Positions 44,737-53,881 of a stretch of DNA of 64,000 nucleotides are shown here, in pieces. Made by a program: the position numbers and the translations under genes. Source of the DNA: BRH-c25 sp012519325 (lineage in GTDB: Bacteria; Bacillota; Clostridia; Lutisporales; Lutisporaceae); contig JBMNHZ010000008.1 of assembly GCA_050950645.1 (NCBI GenBank), positions 1 through 64,000 of the forward strand, given 5' to 3'. The notes beneath the pieces are model-generated. The model did not search any database and was not told the origin of the DNA. It saw nothing but the letters and a program-made list of their open reading frames with translations. Every line of letters starts with the position of its first letter. Position 1 is the stretch's first letter.

Positions 44737-44976
44737 ATGGCTATAGTATCTATTTTGGCGGTGTTGGTGTTCAGCACCGTGTTATGCATTACAGAAATAC
44801 CGAAAATGCTGAAGCAAAGGCTTTACAGAGAACTATGGACGTTCTCGATACTGCTTGCCGCGGGTACGATATTGACGGTACTCAAAAGCCTTGATGTGGA
44901 GATACCCAACCCTTCAGACTTTATTGCCTGGGTTTATTCGCCGCTTGCGGAAACTATGAAGAGTATAACAAGATGA
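44737..44976 (+). CDS. Small two-helix membrane protein in the ger operon
   Basis: The 79-residue protein has two hydrophobic helices (IVSILAVLVFSTVLCI and LWTFSILLAAGTILTVL) joined by a basic loop (PKMLKQRLYRE). It starts 1 bp after the C-subunit gene and ends 10 bp before the B-subunit gene, so it is translated with the receptor. Small two-helix proteins, sometimes called D subunits, are known in some GerA-type operons; whether this is one is inference from size, topology and place. Confidence 0.8.
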   Translation: MAIVSILAVLVFSTVLCITEIPKMLKQRLYRELWTFSILLAAGTILTVLKSLDVEIPNPSDFIAWVYSPLAETMKSITR

Positions 44977-44986
44977 GGTTTGGGAT

Positions 44987-46087
44987 ATGCAAAGAACAAA
45001 AATTACAGGTAATCAGCTTTATTCATTAACTGCCAACGGCGCATTCGGAGGTTCGGTTACCGTTGTTGCCTCCGCAATGGCGGTTATAGCAAAACAGGAC
45101 GCATGGATTTCGGCATTGCTGACTCCTGTAATCGGCATGCCGGTGGTATGGATTTATTGGTATTTGGGCAGCCAGTATCCAGAGTTAACATTTGTTGAGA
45201 TTATGAAAAAGATTTTTGGAAGATGGATTGGTTGGGTTGCCGCGGCCAGTTATGTATTTTTATGTCTGAATACCGCATGTCATCTGCCATGGTATGTCGG
45301 CAATTTTTTGACAACGCAAGCCATGCCTGAAACACCGCAGTATGTCATAAGCTTGATGTTTGTCACAGCGGTCGTAATAGCCGTATTATACGGAATAGAA
45401 ACAATTGCGCGCGCTTCCGAGATATACATCCGTTTTGTCCTATTTCTGGCTGTTTTGGCAGCGCTTCTTGTTTCCCCGAATATAAAGTTCGAGAACCTGC
45501 AGCCGGTTTTAGAAAACGGTATGATTCCAATCTTTAAAGGTTCATACGTTTTGTCATGCTTTACAGTATTCCCTGTTATCACGATGATGATGATATATCC
45601 GGCGAATACAGAGAAAATTCAAGAAGCCAAGAAATCGCTATTTAAAGGTCTTTTATGGGCCGGCTTCATCACTTTCATAACAATCCTCATGTCCATACTG
45701 ATACTTGGAAGCAAGATTACCGCCAGTTCGCAGTATCCGACATACCTGCTTGCCAAAGAAATAAGACTCGGCAACATATTCACAAGGCTTGAATCTATTG
45801 TTGCCTATACCTGGACCATAACGCAATTTATGATAGGTTTGTTGTTTTTCTATGCAGGTGCAACAGGACTATCGCAGCTTATCGGGCTAAAAGACCATAA
45901 AAGGATCGTCATGCCGCTGGGACTTATTACATTGGTAATGTCAGGCGTTGTTTTCCCGGATGTCATATATCAAGCAAGCTGGGTTAACTGTTTGGCTGCC
46001 CTATATTACCACACACGGATTGATTCTGCCTCTTTTACTCCTTCTTGTACATCTGATAAAAAAACGGATGCTGAAAGCAGATATTAA
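44987..46087 (+). CDS. Spore germination receptor subunit B (GerB/GerAB family)
   Basis: The 366-residue integral membrane protein has about ten helices and belongs to the amino acid-polyamine-organocation superfamily. It starts with the usual ITGNQLYSLTANGAFGGS. GerAB-type proteins bind the germinant. Family features include SQYPELTFVEIMKKIFGRWIGW and the final helices. It is the last gene of the operon, with a terminator 150 bp downstream. Confidence 0.95.
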   Translation: MQRTKITGNQLYSLTANGAFGGSVTVVASAMAVIAKQDAWISALLTPVIGMPVVWIYWYLGSQYPELTFVEIMKKIFGRWIGWVAAASYVFLCLNTACHLPWYVGNFLTTQAMPETPQYVISLMFVTAVVIAVLYGIETIARASEIYIRFVLFLAVLAALLVSPNIKFENLQPVLENGMIPIFKGSYVLSCFTVFPVITMMMIYPANTEKIQEAKKSLFKGLLWAGFITFITILMSILILGSKITASSQYPTYLLAKEIRLGNIFTRLESIVAYTWTITQFMIGLLFFYAGATGLSQLIGLKDHKRIVMPLGLITLVMSGVVFPDVIYQASWVNCLAALYYHTRIDSASFTPSCTSDKKTDAESRY

Positions 46088-46237
46088 AAAGTGAATTCAG
46101 CTTACAAAGGTTATAAGCAGTTTATAAAATGAAATATGGAATATAGATGGAATGTGAACTGTGGAGACGAGGGCTCGAGCTTTCGACTTCCTGAATGCCA
46201 TTCAGATGATCTGTCGGCCGGGGCTATGCTGATATGA

Positions 46238-46275
46238 AGAAAGAGACATTATCATTGTGATAATGCCTCTCTCTT
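46238..46275. terminator. Bidirectional terminator
   Basis: AGAGACATTATCA pairs with TGATAATGCCTCT (one mismatch) between the convergent ger and liv operons. Confidence 0.75.
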
Positions 46276-46375
46276 ATTGCTTTTTCCGTATCGGTTTGGG
46301 TATGGTTCAGCAAGTTTCCCTATTGAACCGTGCCATTCTTTACCTGTATTTTTTGCTTTATAGTATGTTAGACCA

Positions 46376-47083
46376 TTACTTTTTGGTCCCCAGATATGCC
46401 TCCTGTATTTTGGGATTGCTTGCTATTTCACTTGCCAATCCTGAGGCTGATATTTTCCCCTGTTCCAATACATAGGCTCTGTCAGCTATGGAAAGTGCCT
46501 TGTACGCATTCTGCTCAACAAGGAGTATTGTTTTTCCCATCTTTCTTATGTCAATTATAATGTTAAATACCGTCTGCACCAATAAAGGGGCAAGTCCAAG
46601 AGACGGCTCATCAAGGAGCATAAGCTCAGGACTGCTCATAAGCCCCCTTCCCATAGCTAGCATCTGCTGTTCTCCGCCGCTTAAGGTTCCTGCTATCTGA
46701 TTTTCTCTTTCTTTGAGTCTTGGGAAAAGAGCATACACCTTTTCCAAGTCGCTAATAATTCCGTTTCTGTCATTTCGAAGATAAGCACCCATGTAAAGAT
46801 TATCTTTAACTGTTAGATTGGCAAATACAAGTCTGCCTTCAGGTACTTGACAAATTCCCATTTTGACTATCTTGCTGGGGTTATATCCCAGTTTATTACC
46901 CTTATAGCTTATTTCTCCTTCCCGATACTTCAGAAAACCCGAAATTGAATTGAGCAAAGTTGATTTTCCCGCACCATTGGACCCTATGATAGATACTATT
47001 TCTCCGCTGTTAACCTCAAGGTTTACACCCTTTAACGCATGAATACCCCCATAGTATATATGCAAATCCTTAACCTTTAACAT
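46376..47083 (-). CDS. livF: Branched-chain amino acid ABC importer, ATPase LivF
   Basis: The 235-residue ATPase has Walker A GSNGAGKSTLL, signature LSGGEQQMLAMGRGLM and Walker B LMLLDEPSLGLAP, the last motif being typical of LivF. The start at 47083 follows GGAGTGA; a slightly longer frame is less likely. It is the last gene of livJ-H-M-G-F and pairs with LivG to drive uptake of Leu/Ile/Val or related ligands. Confidence 0.95.
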   Translation of the reverse strand: MLKVKDLHIYYGGIHALKGVNLEVNSGEIVSIIGSNGAGKSTLLNSISGFLKYREGEISYKGNKLGYNPSKIVKMGICQVPEGRLVFANLTVKDNLYMGAYLRNDRNGIISDLEKVYALFPRLKERENQIAGTLSGGEQQMLAMGRGLMSSPELMLLDEPSLGLAPLLVQTVFNIIIDIRKMGKTILLVEQNAYKALSIADRAYVLEQGKISASGLASEIASNPKIQEAYLGTKK

Positions 47084-47088
47084 AACTA

Positions 47089-47850
47089 TCACTCCACCCC
47101 CAAATACGCTTCTATTACCGACTTGTCATTTTGTACGTCTGTGGGGGTACCCTCTGCAAGCTTACAGCCAAAGTTAAGCACCATAATATTTTCACAGATA
47201 CCCATTATTAGATCCATATGATGTTCTATTATCAGAATAGTCAGGTTAAATCTCTTTCTTATTTCCGATATAAGCTTCATAAGTTGTTCTGTCTCATCAG
47301 GATTCATCCCTGCAGCCGGTTCATCCAATAGCAGAAGTTTTGGCATAAGTGCCAGGGCACGTGCTATTTCAAGCCTCCTTTGAAGTCCGTAAGGCAGATT
47401 GTTGGCAATAAGGTCCTTCCTGCTTTCCAGGCCCATTATTTCAATAAGCTCTGCGGCCTGTTCCGTTAATTTTTTCTCCTGTTTCCTGAACTTAGGCAGC
47501 CGCAGCACTGAATCAAAAATTGAGTAGTTGGCATTATAATGGCAAGCCGTAAGTACATTCTCATAAACAGTCAGCTTTTTGAACAGCCTTATATTCTGAA
47601 ATGTTCTGGTAATTCCTGATTCTGCTATAAGGTATGGTTCCTTATTGGTTATATCCTTGCCGTCAAATATTATTTTGCCGCTTGTAACCTTGTATACGCC
47701 TGTTATAAGGTTGAATATTGTAGTCTTGCCGGCACCATTGGGTCCTATCAGCCCTGAAATGCTGTCTTTTTCAACGTTGAAATTCACGTCTCCTACTGCG
47801 GTAAGTCCTCCAAAGGTCTTGGTAAGGCCATGCAATTCCAGTATGCCCAT
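47089..47850 (-). CDS. livG: Branched-chain amino acid ABC importer, ATPase LivG
   Basis: The 253-residue ATPase has Walker A GPNGAGKTTIFN, the LivG-type GITRTFQNIRLF and NNLPYGLQRRLEIARAL (signature region), and Walker B LLLLDEPAAGMNPDE. The start at 47850 follows GGAGGTGA; the longer upstream frame overlaps livM and is unlikely. It lies 1 bp after livM and 5 bp before livF. Confidence 0.95.
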   Translation of the reverse strand: MGILELHGLTKTFGGLTAVGDVNFNVEKDSISGLIGPNGAGKTTIFNLITGVYKVTSGKIIFDGKDITNKEPYLIAESGITRTFQNIRLFKKLTVYENVLTACHYNANYSIFDSVLRLPKFRKQEKKLTEQAAELIEIMGLESRKDLIANNLPYGLQRRLEIARALALMPKLLLLDEPAAGMNPDETEQLMKLISEIRKRFNLTILIIEHHMDLIMGICENIMVLNFGCKLAEGTPTDVQNDKSVIEAYLGVE

Positions 47851-47851
47851 A

Positions 47852-48748
47852 TTACTTATCACCTCCCGCACTATGAACCGCTTTGCTTCGTTTCGAAACA
47901 ATATTCCTGTAAAGCCTTTTCATGCTGGAAGGTGTCAATTCATATCCTCCCATTAAGCCTTCCGGTCTGGAAATCATAATGAATATGACAGCTAATCCGT
48001 AGAACACCAGCCTCCATGAAGAAAAAGCCCTTAATATTTCGGGAAGCGATGTAAGAACCAAGGCTCCAAGTACACTTCCGGATATGCTTCCGAGCCCTCC
48101 GAATATAACTATAATTGTTAACTCGGTTGATTTTACAAGGCTAAACATCTTAGGCTGCAGAAAAGTCATGTAATGTCCCATCATCCCTCCTGCAATTCCT
48201 GCATAGGCTGCACTGATAACAAGAGAAATCATTTTGTACTTGAATACATTTATCCCTACAATCTGTGAAGCCAGCTCTTCCTCTCTTACTGCAATCATAT
48301 TTCGTCCATGACGTGAGTGAATTAAGTTGGCAAGAATAATAATTGCTACTATATTGATACCCAGCACATTCCAGAAATTCGTATAATGAGGTATCCCAGG
48401 CCAACCCCTTGCGCCGCCGAAGGTTTGTACATTATCCAGTATGAGTCTTACAGCCTCTCCAAAACCCAAGGTAGCAATGCAAAAATAGTCTCCCTTTAAT
48501 TTTAAGGTTACTTTACCCAAAACAGCACTAACCAATGCTGCAGCGAGCCCACCCACCATAAGTGAAGGTATAAAGGGCCAGTGAAAGTTTAACGTCATCA
48601 GTGCGGTAGCATAACCGCCGATTGCCATAAAACCTGCATGTCCAAAAGAAAACAAGCCTGTAAATCCAGTCAGCAGTGATAACCCGAGTACGGTCATAAG
48701 GTTTATTCCGGCTAATGTAAATATCCCCAAAATATATTCATTCCCCAT
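47852..48748 (-). CDS. livM: Branched-chain amino acid ABC importer, permease LivM
   Basis: The 298-residue permease has about eight helices and family landmarks GLLTGFTGLFSFGHAGFMAIGGY (region, residues 22-44) and an EAA-type loop near MIAVREEELASQIVGINVFKYK. It partners LivH. The basic C-terminal tail is normal. Confidence 0.95.
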   Translation of the reverse strand: MGNEYILGIFTLAGINLMTVLGLSLLTGFTGLFSFGHAGFMAIGGYATALMTLNFHWPFIPSLMVGGLAAALVSAVLGKVTLKLKGDYFCIATLGFGEAVRLILDNVQTFGGARGWPGIPHYTNFWNVLGINIVAIIILANLIHSRHGRNMIAVREEELASQIVGINVFKYKMISLVISAAYAGIAGGMMGHYMTFLQPKMFSLVKSTELTIIVIFGGLGSISGSVLGALVLTSLPEILRAFSSWRLVFYGLAVIFIMISRPEGLMGGYELTPSSMKRLYRNIVSKRSKAVHSAGGDK

Positions 48749-48760
48749 AGAAATACCCCC

Positions 48761-49645
48761 TTATGCCTTATCCTCGGTAACCTTGCCCATTAGTCCCATA
48801 GGCCTGACTACCAGAACAGTTATTAATAAGACAAATGCAATAAGGTCCCTGTATTGAGATGAAAAGTATCCTGCCGTAAAAGTCTCAATAATACCCAACA
48901 GCACAGAGCCTATTACGGCACCCGGGAGACTTCCGAGGCCGCCGAATACAGCCGCAATGAAAGATTTATTTGTAATAATCCCAATCTGAGGGTATACAGT
49001 ATATTTCATTCCGAAAAGTACTCCGGCTATACCTGCCAGAAAACCTCCCATGAGAAATATTGTAACTAATATAAAGTCCGTATTGACTCCCATTAAGGCA
49101 CTGGCTTTTATATTGTAGGAAGTGGCCTGAATAGCCTTTCCTATTTTTGTATGATCAATGATATAAATCAATACTATCAAACATATGGCAGATATCAGAA
49201 ACATAGCTATATCCAATTTTCCCATTGCCAGTTCACCAATTTTTATAGGCTGCTTGTTGAATATTTCCGGATAAGTTCTGAATGTAGGTCCAATTGCCGG
49301 AATAGCTATTACAAGGTTCTCAAGAAAAATTGATGCGCCCATTGCAGATATTATAAAATATAAAAACGGAGCTTTTCTTTCTCTAAGAGGCTTATATGCT
49401 ACTCTCTCAATAATCAGTGCCAGAATTGCGGAACATATGGCAGCCGAAAGGAACGCCAATGGGAACGGAAATCTTAATAATGTCAGGAAAAAGAATCCAA
49501 AGTAAGCCCCGAACATAATCACACCGCCGTGGGCAAAATTACTGAAATTCATAATACTATATACCAGAGAATAGCCTACAGCCATTAAAGCATATACACT
49601 TCCAATAGATATACCGTTAATAAGCTGTTGAAAGAATTGTGTCAT
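48761..49645 (-). CDS. livH: Branched-chain amino acid ABC importer, permease LivH
   Basis: The 294-residue permease begins with the LivH signature NGISIGSVYALMAVGYSLVY and FSNFAHGGVIMFGAYFG, followed by hydrophobic helices and the loop AIQATSYNIKASALMGVNTD. It lies 93 bp after livJ, with a stem-loop between, and 12 bp before livM. Confidence 0.95.
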   Translation of the reverse strand: MTQFFQQLINGISIGSVYALMAVGYSLVYSIMNFSNFAHGGVIMFGAYFGFFFLTLLRFPFPLAFLSAAICSAILALIIERVAYKPLRERKAPFLYFIISAMGASIFLENLVIAIPAIGPTFRTYPEIFNKQPIKIGELAMGKLDIAMFLISAICLIVLIYIIDHTKIGKAIQATSYNIKASALMGVNTDFILVTIFLMGGFLAGIAGVLFGMKYTVYPQIGIITNKSFIAAVFGGLGSLPGAVIGSVLLGIIETFTAGYFSSQYRDLIAFVLLITVLVVRPMGLMGKVTEDKA

Positions 49646-49686
49646 TTATTTTCTCTCCTTTACATGCTTAGAGCAGAAAGAACTGT

Positions 49687-49717
49687 ATAGAGCAGAAGGA
49701 ATTACCTTCTGCTCTAT
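49687..49717. terminator. Intercistronic stem-loop between livJ and livH
   Basis: A perfect 13-bp stem ATAGAGCAGAAGG/CCTTCTGCTCTAT has loop AATTA. No T-run follows on the minus strand, so rather than a full terminator it probably stabilises the livJ mRNA and lowers permease expression, as often seen after binding-protein genes. Confidence 0.6.
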
Positions 49718-49738
49718 TTTCATATAGTTGGTATGAGT

Positions 49739-50926
49739 CTATTCTGCAGCAAACTTCTGCTGGAATACATACTTGCCATCAACTATTTTCAGTATAGCAG
49801 CATCTTTACCTTCCGGATTATGTGTTTCCTTGCTTATCTTTATTCTTCCTGTTATGCCCTTAATATCCGTAGTTTCAAGCGCCTGAGCAATCTTTTCACC
49901 ATTAGCTTCTCCTGCTCTTGTCATTCCATCTACAAACATTAGTACTGCATCATGTACAAGGTAACCGTTAAGTTCAACATCCTTTCCGTATTTCGCCTTG
50001 TATCTGGTCTTGAAATCCTGCACTTCAGGATCTTCATAGTCCAAATGGTTAACAAAGAAGGAACCTTCTACTGCATCCTTAGCCATGCTGATAAGCTGCT
50101 CCGAAGGCCAGCCGTCTCCGCCCATAAGTATTGCATCTATGCCAAGTTCTCTTGCCTGGTTGGCGCTTAGTGCAACTTCCTTAAAGAAGTATGGCATGAA
50201 GATAACTTCAGGGTTAGCAGCCTTAATCTTTGAAAGCTGGGGCCTAAAGTCTACGTCACCTGTTTTGAAGCCTTCCCTTGCAACAATAGTACCGCCCTTC
50301 TTGACAAAGAATTCTTCAAAGAACTCTGTAAGTCCCTGTGAATAGTCATCTCCAACGTCGTAGAGAACTGCAGCGGACTTGGCTTTAAGAATATCAGCCG
50401 CATAGCCTGCAGCAACTGCACCCTGATAGGGGTCAATAAAGCATACTCTGAAATTATACGGCTTTACTTTGCCGTCAAGCACCGTCACCTTTGGGTTTGT
50501 TGCAACTGTGGCAATATCCGGTACCTTTGCCTCTTCAAGTACGGGGGCTATCGGAATAGCATTTCCACTGGCATTCGGGCCTAATATCGCACAAACCTTG
50601 TCCTGAGTCGTAAGTCTCTTTGCAACATTAACTGCTTCTTGTGGATCACCTTTTGTATCATAGCCGATAACTTCAAGTTTTTTCCCAAGTACTCCGCCTT
50701 TCCCATTGATTTCTTCAAAAAGCATCTTGACAGTATTAAGTTCACACTGTCCCCATACTGCCTGGTCACCTGTAAGAGAACCCATCCAACCGACTTTTAC
50801 TGTCTCGTCGGCGGGAGATGCAGTTTCAGCCGGTGCCGCTGTTTCTGTCTTGCTGCTGCAACCGGCAAGTCCGACAGAAACAATCATCATGCATACCATT
50901 AGTAATGCTAGTACCTTCTTTTTCAT
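49739..50926 (-). CDS. livJ: Branched-chain amino acid ABC importer, substrate-binding lipoprotein LivJ
   Basis: The 395-residue lipoprotein has a signal with lipobox VGLAGCSSK (lipidated Cys23) and an Ala/Thr/Pro-rich linker. A type I periplasmic-binding fold follows (VKVGWMGSLTGDQAVWGQ, ILGPNASGNAIPIAPVLEE, FMPYFFKEVALSANQARELGIDAILMGGDGW split over residues 235-270). It delivers leucine-type or related ligands to LivHM. It is the first gene of the operon with an upstream AT-rich promoter region of about 200 bp. Confidence 0.95.
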   Translation of the reverse strand: MKKKVLALLMVCMMIVSVGLAGCSSKTETAAPAETASPADETVKVGWMGSLTGDQAVWGQCELNTVKMLFEEINGKGGVLGKKLEVIGYDTKGDPQEAVNVAKRLTTQDKVCAILGPNASGNAIPIAPVLEEAKVPDIATVATNPKVTVLDGKVKPYNFRVCFIDPYQGAVAAGYAADILKAKSAAVLYDVGDDYSQGLTEFFEEFFVKKGGTIVAREGFKTGDVDFRPQLSKIKAANPEVIFMPYFFKEVALSANQARELGIDAILMGGDGWPSEQLISMAKDAVEGSFFVNHLDYEDPEVQDFKTRYKAKYGKDVELNGYLVHDAVLMFVDGMTRAGEANGEKIAQALETTDIKGITGRIKISKETHNPEGKDAAILKIVDGKYVFQQKFAAE

Positions 50927-51144
50927 TTTATTCCTCCTCCAAAATTACAGATTATTAAATATCAATATCCTCCTTTCTTTCAATTAAGAGTGAAAACTTT
51001 ACTGTATAAATATATTTAAAATATTTAGAAAAATGACATTTTATATGTTTGTAAAATTTATCATCAGAATAGTTGCCTTATTTAAACATAACATAAGATT
51101 CTACACAAATTCATATTATCCTTCTAAAAATATCCATTTAAGAA

Positions 51145-51178
51145 AAAAATACACTATTTAATTAAATAGTGTATTTTT
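51145..51178. terminator. Bidirectional terminator
   Basis: A perfect 16-bp palindrome starting AAAAATACACTATTTA, with A/T tracts on both sides, lies 17 bp after the stop of the gene at 51195. Confidence 0.85.
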
Positions 51179-51194
51179 AGAATAAAGCGAATTG

Positions 51195-51764
51195 TTACAT
51201 CAGCTTAGTCTCTTGATTTTCAACGGCATCCCGCTCCTTAAGCAATCTGATGATTTTACTCGCATCACTTTTTGAAAGGTCTTTGCTGAAGCTCTTTCCT
51301 GTCTTATCCTGTATTAGTTCTCTCAGTTTATCATTTGACATATTAAGATTTTTTGCTATTGAAAATATGGTATTGATCTGCGCTTTTGTTGCATTCTCTG
51401 AATTATTCTGTTTCTCTTCGTTTATACTTCTTTGCTCCCCTACCTCTTCAAAACCTGTATATTCAACACCATAGCCTGCAAATCTCAGTGCTCTTGCAAT
51501 TGCTCTTGTCTCTGCAAGTTCAAGAATTGCATTTGAAAGCACCTTGTCCCTTTTAACGGATGCATTGCCTAATCCGGTAAAGGTGCCTTTTTCCGTTTTA
51601 ACTGATGCCTGAACTGCGATTGATTCCTCGCTGTGCTGTACTACATTTGTTTCAATTGATAAATTCTTGTTTTCGTCATGGGCTAATCTCAGTCTTCCTC
51701 CAACTACAGGATAGATTTTGCCCTGTACTTTTACAAGTTCTTCATTCCTAAATGTATTCGGCAT
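51195..51764 (-). CDS. Protein of unknown function, Rad52/ERF-like fold suspected
   Basis: The 189-residue protein has an N-terminal domain containing VKVQGKIYPVVGGRLRLAHDEN, beta-rich sequence and the helix KVLSNAILELAETRAIARALRFAGYG. This resembles the core of single-strand annealing proteins, in which an ETRAxxRALR-type helix recurs. The C-terminal 60 residues (ATKAQINTIFSIAKNLNMSNDKLRELIQDKTGKSFSKDLSKSDA, given as a region) look like a small DNA-binding or helical tail found on phage-type recombination proteins. The assignment is tentative. The start at 51764 follows GGAGGGA. It follows the metallo-hydrolase gene by 65 bp on the same strand. Confidence 0.6.
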   Translation of the reverse strand: MPNTFRNEELVKVQGKIYPVVGGRLRLAHDENKNLSIETNVVQHSEESIAVQASVKTEKGTFTGLGNASVKRDKVLSNAILELAETRAIARALRFAGYGVEYTGFEEVGEQRSINEEKQNNSENATKAQINTIFSIAKNLNMSNDKLRELIQDKTGKSFSKDLSKSDASKIIRLLKERDAVENQETKLM

Positions 51765-51829
51765 ATTGTTCCCTCCTGAATATATATTGTGAGTGGAAGA
51801 GAATAATATGCATTTTTGAGACATATATT

Positions 51830-53440
51830 TCAGCATATTTCCTTTTTCAGTTCAGAAATGTTTTCCTTAAGTTTTTCCAAATAATTATATAACAAATCGG
51901 TTTTTATGTTGGTATTTTCGAATAAGCTATACTCCAGGCTTTCCAAAGTATCGCCGAAATCAGCCTTTAATGCTCTCAAGTAGCTTATTAGATTATATTT
52001 ATCAATATTTTTTCTTTCAGCAGTAACTTCTTTGGCAGCTGCTGCAGTAAGCTCCACAGTCTGTCCCAGCTTAGCAGCTTCAACAGATACTCCCTGCTCC
52101 GACTGCATAAGCTGCGAAAGCACCTTCATCGATTCTTCTTCTCCATGTACCAAAAATACTTTCTTGGGTTTTTTCATGAAAGCACCTATCCACTCTATAA
52201 GTCCTCTCTGATCCGCATGATTCGAAAATCCTTCAATAGAATATATGCTGCAATTCACACTTATCTCTTCGCCAAATATCTTTACAATCTTTTCTCCATC
52301 CTTTATTCTTCTTCCAAGAGTATTTTTTGCCTGATAGCCTACAAATACCACGCTCGATTCTTTACGCCAGAGATTGTGCTTGAGATGGTGCTTGATTCTT
52401 CCTGCTTCGCACATACCGCTGGCGGATATTATTATACTGCCCTCTACCGAGTTGATGGCCTTCGATTCATCAGCAGTATGAGTGAATATGAGATTAGGAA
52501 AATCAAAAGGGTTGTCTCCTTCTTTAAGCAGTTTTTGAGTATCCTCATCCATATATGGAAGAAAACTTTGAAATATGCTTGTTGCATTAATTGCCAGCGG
52601 ACTGTCTACATATACCGGAATATTGCATATTGCTGATGAACGGGATTCCTTCAGCATATTCAGTATATAAAGTATTTCCTGAGTTCTTTCAACTGCAAAG
52701 GAGGGTATTACCACGTTGCCTTTCCTCTCTATTGTATCAGTTATAATATCAAGAAGGGCAAGTGTCTTATTCCGCATCTCACTGTGCAGCCTATTGCCGT
52801 ATGTGGACTCCATAATTACATAATCCGCTTCTTCAATTATCGTAGGGTCATTCACAATGTGTGAATCTTTATTTCCAAGATCTCCCGTATAAACCAGCTT
52901 AATCTCCTCGTTGTTTTCCCTGACCCATAATTCAATAATTCCCGAACCAAGAATATGTCCGGCGTCCTTTATACGGAACGAAATATTCCGGTCAATGCTT
53001 ATAATCCTATTGTACTCCACAGGATGGAAAAGCCTTAATGCGGTTTCCGCATCCTTTACAGTGTACAAGGGCTCTACAACTCCTTTTCCAGCCCTTTTTC
53101 TCTTTCTGCTTTTCCACTCCGCCTCTGATTCCTGTATGAATGCACTGTCGGGCAGCATGATTTTACAAAGCTCATAAGTCGGTGCAGTAGCAATGATCTT
53201 ACCCTTGAAACCCTCCTTGACAAGCTGAGGTATCCTTCCACTGTGGTCAATGTGCGCATGAGAAAGTATAAGCATATCAATTTCTGAAGGGTTGAATATA
53301 AACTGTTCAAAATTCATTTCATCAGCTTCACTTCCCCCCTGAAACAATCCTGCATCAAGAAGTATTTTTTTATTTTCTGTTTCTATCAGATGGCAGGATC
53401 CGGTTACAGTACCTGCGGCGCCGCAAAAAGTAAGCTTCAT
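51830..53440 (-). CDS. Metallo-beta-lactamase / beta-CASP hydrolase with RNA-processing (CPSF-like) domain
   Basis: The 536-residue protein has a metallo-beta-lactamase core with the zinc motif LSHAHIDHSGRIP (about residue 60), DAGHILGSGIIEL and TGDLGNKD. A beta-CASP domain (VVIPSFAVERTQEILYIL) follows, with the last metal His motifs in ISASGMCEAGRIKHHL and SNHADQRGLIEW. A helical C-terminal extension of about 70 residues is unusual. The family includes nucleases acting on RNA ends and internal sites; cytoplasmic RNA processing or decay is the likely role. Confidence 0.92.
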   Translation of the reverse strand: MKLTFCGAAGTVTGSCHLIETENKKILLDAGLFQGGSEADEMNFEQFIFNPSEIDMLILSHAHIDHSGRIPQLVKEGFKGKIIATAPTYELCKIMLPDSAFIQESEAEWKSRKRKRAGKGVVEPLYTVKDAETALRLFHPVEYNRIISIDRNISFRIKDAGHILGSGIIELWVRENNEEIKLVYTGDLGNKDSHIVNDPTIIEEADYVIMESTYGNRLHSEMRNKTLALLDIITDTIERKGNVVIPSFAVERTQEILYILNMLKESRSSAICNIPVYVDSPLAINATSIFQSFLPYMDEDTQKLLKEGDNPFDFPNLIFTHTADESKAINSVEGSIIISASGMCEAGRIKHHLKHNLWRKESSVVFVGYQAKNTLGRRIKDGEKIVKIFGEEISVNCSIYSIEGFSNHADQRGLIEWIGAFMKKPKKVFLVHGEEESMKVLSQLMQSEQGVSVEAAKLGQTVELTAAAAKEVTAERKNIDKYNLISYLRALKADFGDTLESLEYSLFENTNIKTDLLYNYLEKLKENISELKKEIC

Positions 53441-53616
53441 AATTATACCTCCGTAATTACAAAAATTTGTGCATATAATACTTTTATTCTACAACAGATT
53501 ATTCATTACCTTTTTCTACGGCTGATTGATATAAATTTGTTAAATGCAAGATAAGAATGCCTAATAATCTCACTTGACATAGCATTAGTTTCAGTATATA
53601 TTAGTATTGTCGACTT

Positions 53617-53693
53617 CGGGGCGTAGCGCAGCTTGGTAGCGCGCTTGGTTCGGGACCAAGAGGGCGCAGGTTCAAATCCTGTCGCCCCGACCA
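53617..53693 (+). tRNA. trnP: tRNA-Pro (anticodon CGG)
   Basis: A full cloverleaf is visible: acceptor CGGGGCG/CGCCCCG, D-arm AGCGCAGCTTGGTAGCGC, anticodon loop TTCGGGA between CTTGG and CCAAG (anticodon CGG), T-arm GGTTCAAATCC, and encoded CCA. Its 3' half is repeated exactly at 61.4 kb, marking it as an integration site. Confidence 0.96.
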
Positions 53694-53700
53694 TTGAAAA
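53647..53700 (+). repeat. Left attachment site (attL): 54-bp direct repeat in tRNA-Pro
   Basis: The 54 bp from GGTTCGGGACCAAG in the anticodon stem to ACCATTGAAAA just past the tRNA 3' end are identical to 61421-61474. The repeat starts inside the tRNA and extends 7 bp beyond it, the pattern left by integrase-mediated insertion. Confidence 0.85.
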
Positions 53701-53746
53701 CACTGTTGAAAAGTTTGAATATCAAACCTTTGAACAGTGTTTTTTT
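53697..53746 (+). terminator. Terminator after tRNA-Pro
   Basis: A long stem AAAACACTGTTGAAAAGTTTG pairs with CAAACCTTTGAACAGTGTTTT and is followed by a T-tract. It lies inside the island and so replaced the tRNA's original terminator, now at 61484-61511. Confidence 0.85.
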
Positions 53747-53881
53747 CTATTGCCTTCTTGATGACATAAAAACAACCCCTTTCTAAGTAGTATAGTCGCT
53801 ATTTTTGACTCTACTTTTTCAGGGGCAGTTCATGGTTCCATATTACTATCAAATTCCACTTCAGCATTGTCGCCGAGACAT

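Noticed and set aside
46150..46235. tRNA-like or RNA-gene-like GC-rich stretch after the ger operon
   Set aside because: No cloverleaf or known RNA could be drawn; only the terminator at 46238 is supported.
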